This document shows, piece after piece, positions 7,901 to 10,058 of a stretch of 10,058 bases of DNA. The position numbers and the translations under genes are program-made. The number at the start of each line of letters is the position of its first letter. The first letter of the stretch is position 1. This DNA is from an uncultured Methylococcaceae bacterium. GTDB lineage: Bacteria > Pseudomonadota > Gammaproteobacteria > Methylococcales > Methylomonadaceae. The notes below the pieces were generated by a model. That model was not told where the DNA came from and did no database searches. It worked only from the letters and a program-made list of their open reading frames with translations. The stretch is from assembly GCA_913009515.1 (NCBI GenBank), contig CAJVYO010000040.1, forward strand, positions 1 to 10,058. Reading direction: 5' to 3'.

Positions 7901-8651
7901 ACTCTATTATCAACCTAAAATTAAAATGCAAACCGGAGAAATTTATGGAGCAGAAGCCTTAATTCGCTGGATTCACCCAGAAAAAGGCTTAATTCCGCCT
8001 TTAGATTTTTTACCGGCGATTGAAAATACCGCCTTAGAATCCGAACTCGGCTACTGGATTATCAATGATGCGTTCAGGCAATTAAACACATGGCAACAAC
8101 AAGACATTTTCTTAGAAATTAGTGTAAATATTCCCGCTATTATGCTGCAATCGCCTAGTTTTTTCCAAGAAGTCGATAATGCTCTCGCTGTCTATCCTGA
8201 TATTCCGTCTCACTTTCTACAATTAGAAGTATTGGAAAGTAGTGTGCTGGATAATCTCGAACTGATTCAATCGGTACTCTATGATTGCCGTCATAAATTA
8301 GGGGTTAGCGTTGCCTTAGATGATTTCGGCACCGGCTATTCATCATTAAGTCATTTACGCCATTTACCCGCCAATATTATCAAAATAGATCAATCCTTTG
8401 TCCGCGATATGCTCGAAGATAAAAATGATTATGCTATCGTAGAAGGCGTAATTGCCCTCAGTAAAGCCTTTAAACTCAAAGTGATTGCTGAAGGCGTTGA
8501 AACTGAAGCTCATGGCGTGATGTTATTAGAACTAGGCTGTCAATATGCTCAAGGCTATGGTATTTCACGCCCGATGCCTGCAAAAGATTTCCCAGCATGG
8601 CTTGAAAATTTCCACGCATTTCCAGAGTGGGTTAATTTTGATAAAAGTTAA
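4908..8651 (+). CDS. Membrane c-di-GMP receptor protein: dCACHE-HAMP-PAS-GAF-PAS-GGDEF(degenerate)-EAL
   Basis: A 1247-residue inner-membrane signalling protein predicted to hydrolyse c-di-GMP. Domains in order: membrane helix 11-31; periplasmic dCACHE-like sensor about 35-310 (with Cys257 and Cys276, a possible disulfide); helix 314-337; HAMP about 337-390; coiled coil about 383-407; PAS about 408-520; GAF about 525-675; second PAS about 686-800; GGDEF about 806-970; EAL about 985-1235. In the EAL domain the metal and catalytic residues look intact: Glu1016 (EALIRW), Asn1074, Glu1107, Asp1138-Asp1139 in DDFGTGYSSL, Lys1159 and Asp1161 (IKIDQSFV), Glu1195 (AEGVET) and Gln1215. The GGDEF signature reads RLEGDEF (886-892), and several substrate and inhibitory-site residues are changed, so cyclase activity is doubtful. 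The gene overlaps the upstream UrtA-like gene by one base, which suggests ligand-loaded binding protein docks on the dCACHE domain. The architecture is certain in outline, though domain edges are approximate. Net activity is inferred. Confidence 0.93.
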   Translation: MKFNNINQHILLWMLVIIILPIAMLSSFYVHYYNKNFKTQTFQQLNNIANQKTHNINHHIHEAIMNTQIIAHAASTQAALKNLVTHFQQSSSTQSIRYQTLQTDFKQQIKPILLELDINFTDILLTSNNQDILFSLNNPQYQAKNSQTLQTSHPSFSQSIQHALNLKTPYLSKFNNEFQSQMLHAFISVPIIEKGKILGVLSTQINLKKLNHIIKNTLGLGKTSAISLATVHNHRLLLTSRKKQTPLQNQNQTITFCYAMQQALFANSGHGENSDCQNNNVFSSYRYLPALNAGLVVKINTAEALKKLHNFWRNSIGFIIALLGGVMIVAYYLSLLLSRPIRQLTNITSDISQGKHQQEIEIVGSTEVQALSHAFNSMLQQLNHERQILEEQVQQRTALLSEQEQHLRLYRDQSPIASIEFDLDHQIIAWNHAAEKLFGYTIQEMQAHRFIEKLIPNIQQYDIHQVWDGLIAGQESAKINSNEVLTKTGQLILCEWHNNVLKNNTGDIIGVCSMALDITERHRTNTVLKALTETRGSNSNIFQLIVQQLAISQKVSHVILARYSPKNANIVDTIAVYGQGKLIDNFSYPLTGTPCNICTKNGRAFYPDNLQALFPHDAMLANINAVSYRGQTLKSSNDEILGILILIDSKPMLESTSSLIKLFDSLAVRATIELERKKSEEKLQFSARIFKESHEGIIITDANHIMIDVNPSFTKLSGYEPYELIGNNPSMLSSGRHSTEFYAEMRQTLNTKGYWQGETWNRSKDGNLYAQLLSISALKDNDGTVINYVGFSSNITAEKEQAQSLKFILNYDPLTGLPNRHLFNDRFAQAIANNHNTNKLLGICFFDLDKFTEINQQYGNNIGNKLLIEVSKRFQALLHEKDSIARLEGDEFIILLNDLDSFEQCTSTLDKIHDTIAQTYHIEHHTINVQASSGITLYPLDDADPETLIRHADSAMYQAKLAGRNGYQLFDTSHEQQLIKQNIKHQQVEQAFKQGELELYYQPKIKMQTGEIYGAEALIRWIHPEKGLIPPLDFLPAIENTALESELGYWIINDAFRQLNTWQQQDIFLEISVNIPAIMLQSPSFFQEVDNALAVYPDIPSHFLQLEVLESSVLDNLELIQSVLYDCRHKLGVSVALDDFGTGYSSLSHLRHLPANIIKIDQSFVRDMLEDKNDYAIVEGVIALSKAFKLKVIAEGVETEAHGVMLLELGCQYAQGYGISRPMPAKDFPAWLENFHAFPEWVNFDKS

Positions 8652-8659
8652 ATTAGATT

Positions 8660-9067
8660 ATGCGTCATAAACTTAAACGCTACCTATTACTCACAATAGG
8701 GATACTTGCCATTATTTTAGGCCTCATAGGGGCTGTATTACCTATTTTACCGACCACACCTTTTTTAATTGTTGCCTTATGGTGCTTTGCAAATAGCTCA
8801 CCTAAATTTCATCAAGCCTTATTAAATAACCCTTGGTTTGGTGACGCATTACAACAATGGGAACAACATCGAAGCATTAACCCTAAAACAAAAATTAAAG
8901 CCATGCTATTGATTATAATTAGCTTTTCAAGCTCTATTTTTATTTTACAAGGGCGACTATATTTGCAACTCGGTTTGGCAATATTAGGCATTAGCCTCTT
9001 AATATTTTTATCTCGCTTCAAACAAACCACTTTCTCTAATACGGCAAGGATTAAAGTCAAAAAATAA
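8660..9067 (+). CDS. ybaN: YbaN-like DUF454 inner-membrane protein
   Basis: A small membrane protein of the DUF454/YbaN family whose molecular function is not known. It has 135 residues, close to the roughly 125 typical of the family. Hydrophobic segments are seen near residues 8-30, 33-45, 82-97 and 100-117. The family block is clear: GAVLPILPTTPF (24-35), then CFANSSPKFHQALLNNPWFG (42-61), then an Arg/Lys-rich stretch RSINPKTKIKA. The gene starts 8 bp after the receptor gene, with no good ribosome-binding site, and probably closes the operon. Caution is needed at the C-terminus: the last residues (about 125-135, TARIKVKK) and the stop codon at 9065-9067 lie at the point where the DNA changes to flavobacterial-type coding sequence, so the true ending may differ. 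The AGG arginine codon at residue 130 is unlike the CGN arginines in the rest of this gene. Confidence 0.88.
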   Translation: MRHKLKRYLLLTIGILAIILGLIGAVLPILPTTPFLIVALWCFANSSPKFHQALLNNPWFGDALQQWEQHRSINPKTKIKAMLLIIISFSSSIFILQGRLYLQLGLAILGISLLIFLSRFKQTTFSNTARIKVKK

Positions 9068-9075
9068 CACCTTTA
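9040..9075. other. Probable chimeric junction between gammaproteobacterial and flavobacterial DNA
   Basis: The proteobacterial gene content ends in the tail of ybaN, and within a few codons a frame typical of Flavobacteriia begins (NNTFTIPSGLTNYPTATS from 9063). That frame is open back to a stop at 8985-8987 inside ybaN but has no ATG before 9135, no promoter, no ribosome-binding site and no signal peptide. No insertion-sequence end, tRNA or direct repeat marks the joint. An assembly or amplification chimera is the simplest explanation; the exact base of the joint cannot be fixed by eye. Confidence 0.75.
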
Positions 9076-10058
9076 CAATACCATCTGGTTTAACCAATTA
9101 CCCAACAGCAACAAGCGCGGTGTCATTTAACACGATGACTATTAATTCTGGGGCATCATTTATACCACAAAGCACTGCTACAGGAGCTGTTACCTTTAAT
9201 AGAAACTTACCCAATGCCAATTGGTATTTGATTTCTGCTCCTGTTTCTGGAGAGAGTCTAGACGATGTAATTTCGAATAATGCATTAGCTTCTGGTACAG
9301 GAGGTAACTTAGGGTTAGGGTACTATCTTAACAATACAGGTCCGTCATGGATTTATGCGCAAACAAGTTCTAATATTGGTATTGTAAATGGGATTGGGAT
9401 ATCGCTAAAGTTGGCAAATCCTGGTAATTATACAGTTTCTGGTAGTTTAAATACCTCTAGCATTAGCATTCCTATTAGTTCGGGAACAAGAGATAATTTT
9501 AACCTGTTAGGAAATCCGTTTACGGCTTACGTAAATTCAGCTACTTTTACATCAGATAATGAGGTATCATTAACAGAAAAAACCATCTGGATCTGGGAAG
9601 GTACGCAATATAAAACGTATAACACTGTTTCGCCAATTGAGTTGGCTCCTGGTCAAGGATTTTTTGTAGAGGCTTCTGGAAATAGTAATGTTACCTTTAC
9701 CACTGCTAACCGAAGTCATCAATCTGCAGATACTTTTAAGAGAGAAGCACCTATTGCTAATTTTGAATTGTCTATAGAAAGTGACGATACTAAAAGTGCC
9801 ACAAAAGTATTTTATGTAGCAGGAAAAACCACTGGTTTTGATAATGGTTATGATTCTAAACTATTTAGCGGACTTGCGAATAGCTTCAGCGTTTATACTG
9901 AGTTGGTCGGCGATAAACAAGGGGAAAAACTAGCCATTCAAACATTAGATAAAGACGATACTTCTATCATACCAGTTGGTGTAATAGCAAATGTAGGCAA
10001 AGAGATTACTTTTTCTTTAAAGAGCGAAAATTTAAATGAAGATGTAAGTATCTATTTA
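9063..10058 (+). pseudogene. Internal fragment of a flavobacterial secreted (T9SS-type) protein, both ends missing
   Basis: A continuous 332-codon frame without stop runs to the window edge. It has no credible start: its N-terminal part is already mid-domain, and the first in-frame ATG (9135) lies inside the pattern NTMTINSGASF. The composition is rich in Asn, Thr, Ser and Gly and the sequence is beta-strand-like. Blocks I associate with cell-surface or secreted proteins of Flavobacteriia are seen: FTIPSGLTNYPTA (4-16), NRNLPNANWYLISAPVSG (46-63), FNLLGNPFTAYV (146-157), IWIWEGTQYKTY (175-186), and PGQGFFVEA (196-204). From residue 235 on (FELSIESDD, then FSLKSENLNEDVSIYL) it resembles the region just before a C-terminal type IX secretion sorting domain, which would lie beyond the window. 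Three of its four arginines are AGA, against none of eleven in the ClC gene. Precise function is unknown; an adhesin or surface-layer role is only a guess. It may be an intact gene in its true genome. Confidence 0.8.

Noticed and set aside
8812..9060. Minus-strand frame of 82 codons opposite ybaN
   Set aside because: The plus strand carries the DUF454 signature; the reverse frame looks like its shadow.
9040..9075. Horizontal transfer or mobile-element insertion of the flavobacterial segment
   Set aside because: No inverted repeats, target duplication, integrase or attachment site was seen, and the gene arrives without its 5' end, which favours an artefact.
9135..10058. ATG at 9135 as the real start of a new gene
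   Set aside because: The flavobacterial-type sequence pattern continues upstream of it in the same frame, and there is no ribosome-binding site or signal peptide.

Overview
The window looks like a piece of an AT-rich gammaproteobacterial chromosome that switches, near base 9065, into coding sequence typical of Flavobacteriia (Bacteroidota). The first 9 kb is proteobacterial by gene content: a long-form SerA, HemJ, a YbaN/DUF454 protein, a UrtA-like binding protein and a CACHE-HAMP-PAS-GAF-PAS-GGDEF-EAL receptor. A Thiotrichales or Methylococcales-like host is a guess; I cannot place it from the sequence alone.

Layout: bases 3-1379 carry serA on the minus strand, running off the left edge within its C-terminal ACT domain. 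A 94-bp intergenic region (1380-1473) holds an extended -10 promoter that points right. From 1474 to 9067 six plus-strand genes follow with tiny gaps or overlaps, as one probable operon: a ClC-family anion transporter, a TlpA-like thioredoxin, hemJ, a UrtA-like periplasmic binding lipoprotein, a 1247-residue c-di-GMP receptor protein, and ybaN. From about 9063 to the window end, a 332-codon open frame without a credible start codon encodes the middle of a flavobacterial secreted protein. It is most simply explained as a chimeric contig joint.

Functional reading: the binding protein and the receptor overlap by one base and probably form a signalling pair. A lipid-anchored binding protein would capture a small ligand (urea- or amide-like by family) and present it to the dCACHE domain, which controls an EAL phosphodiesterase. 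This resembles in layout the NspS-MbaA pair of Vibrio, but with a binding protein of another family. The GGDEF domain has lost several signature residues and is probably a regulatory, non-synthesising domain, so the protein is predicted to degrade c-di-GMP. The ClC protein lacks the gating glutamate, which predicts transport behaviour unlike the classical 2 Cl-/H+ exchangers. I saw no tRNA, rRNA, CRISPR array or insertion sequence.
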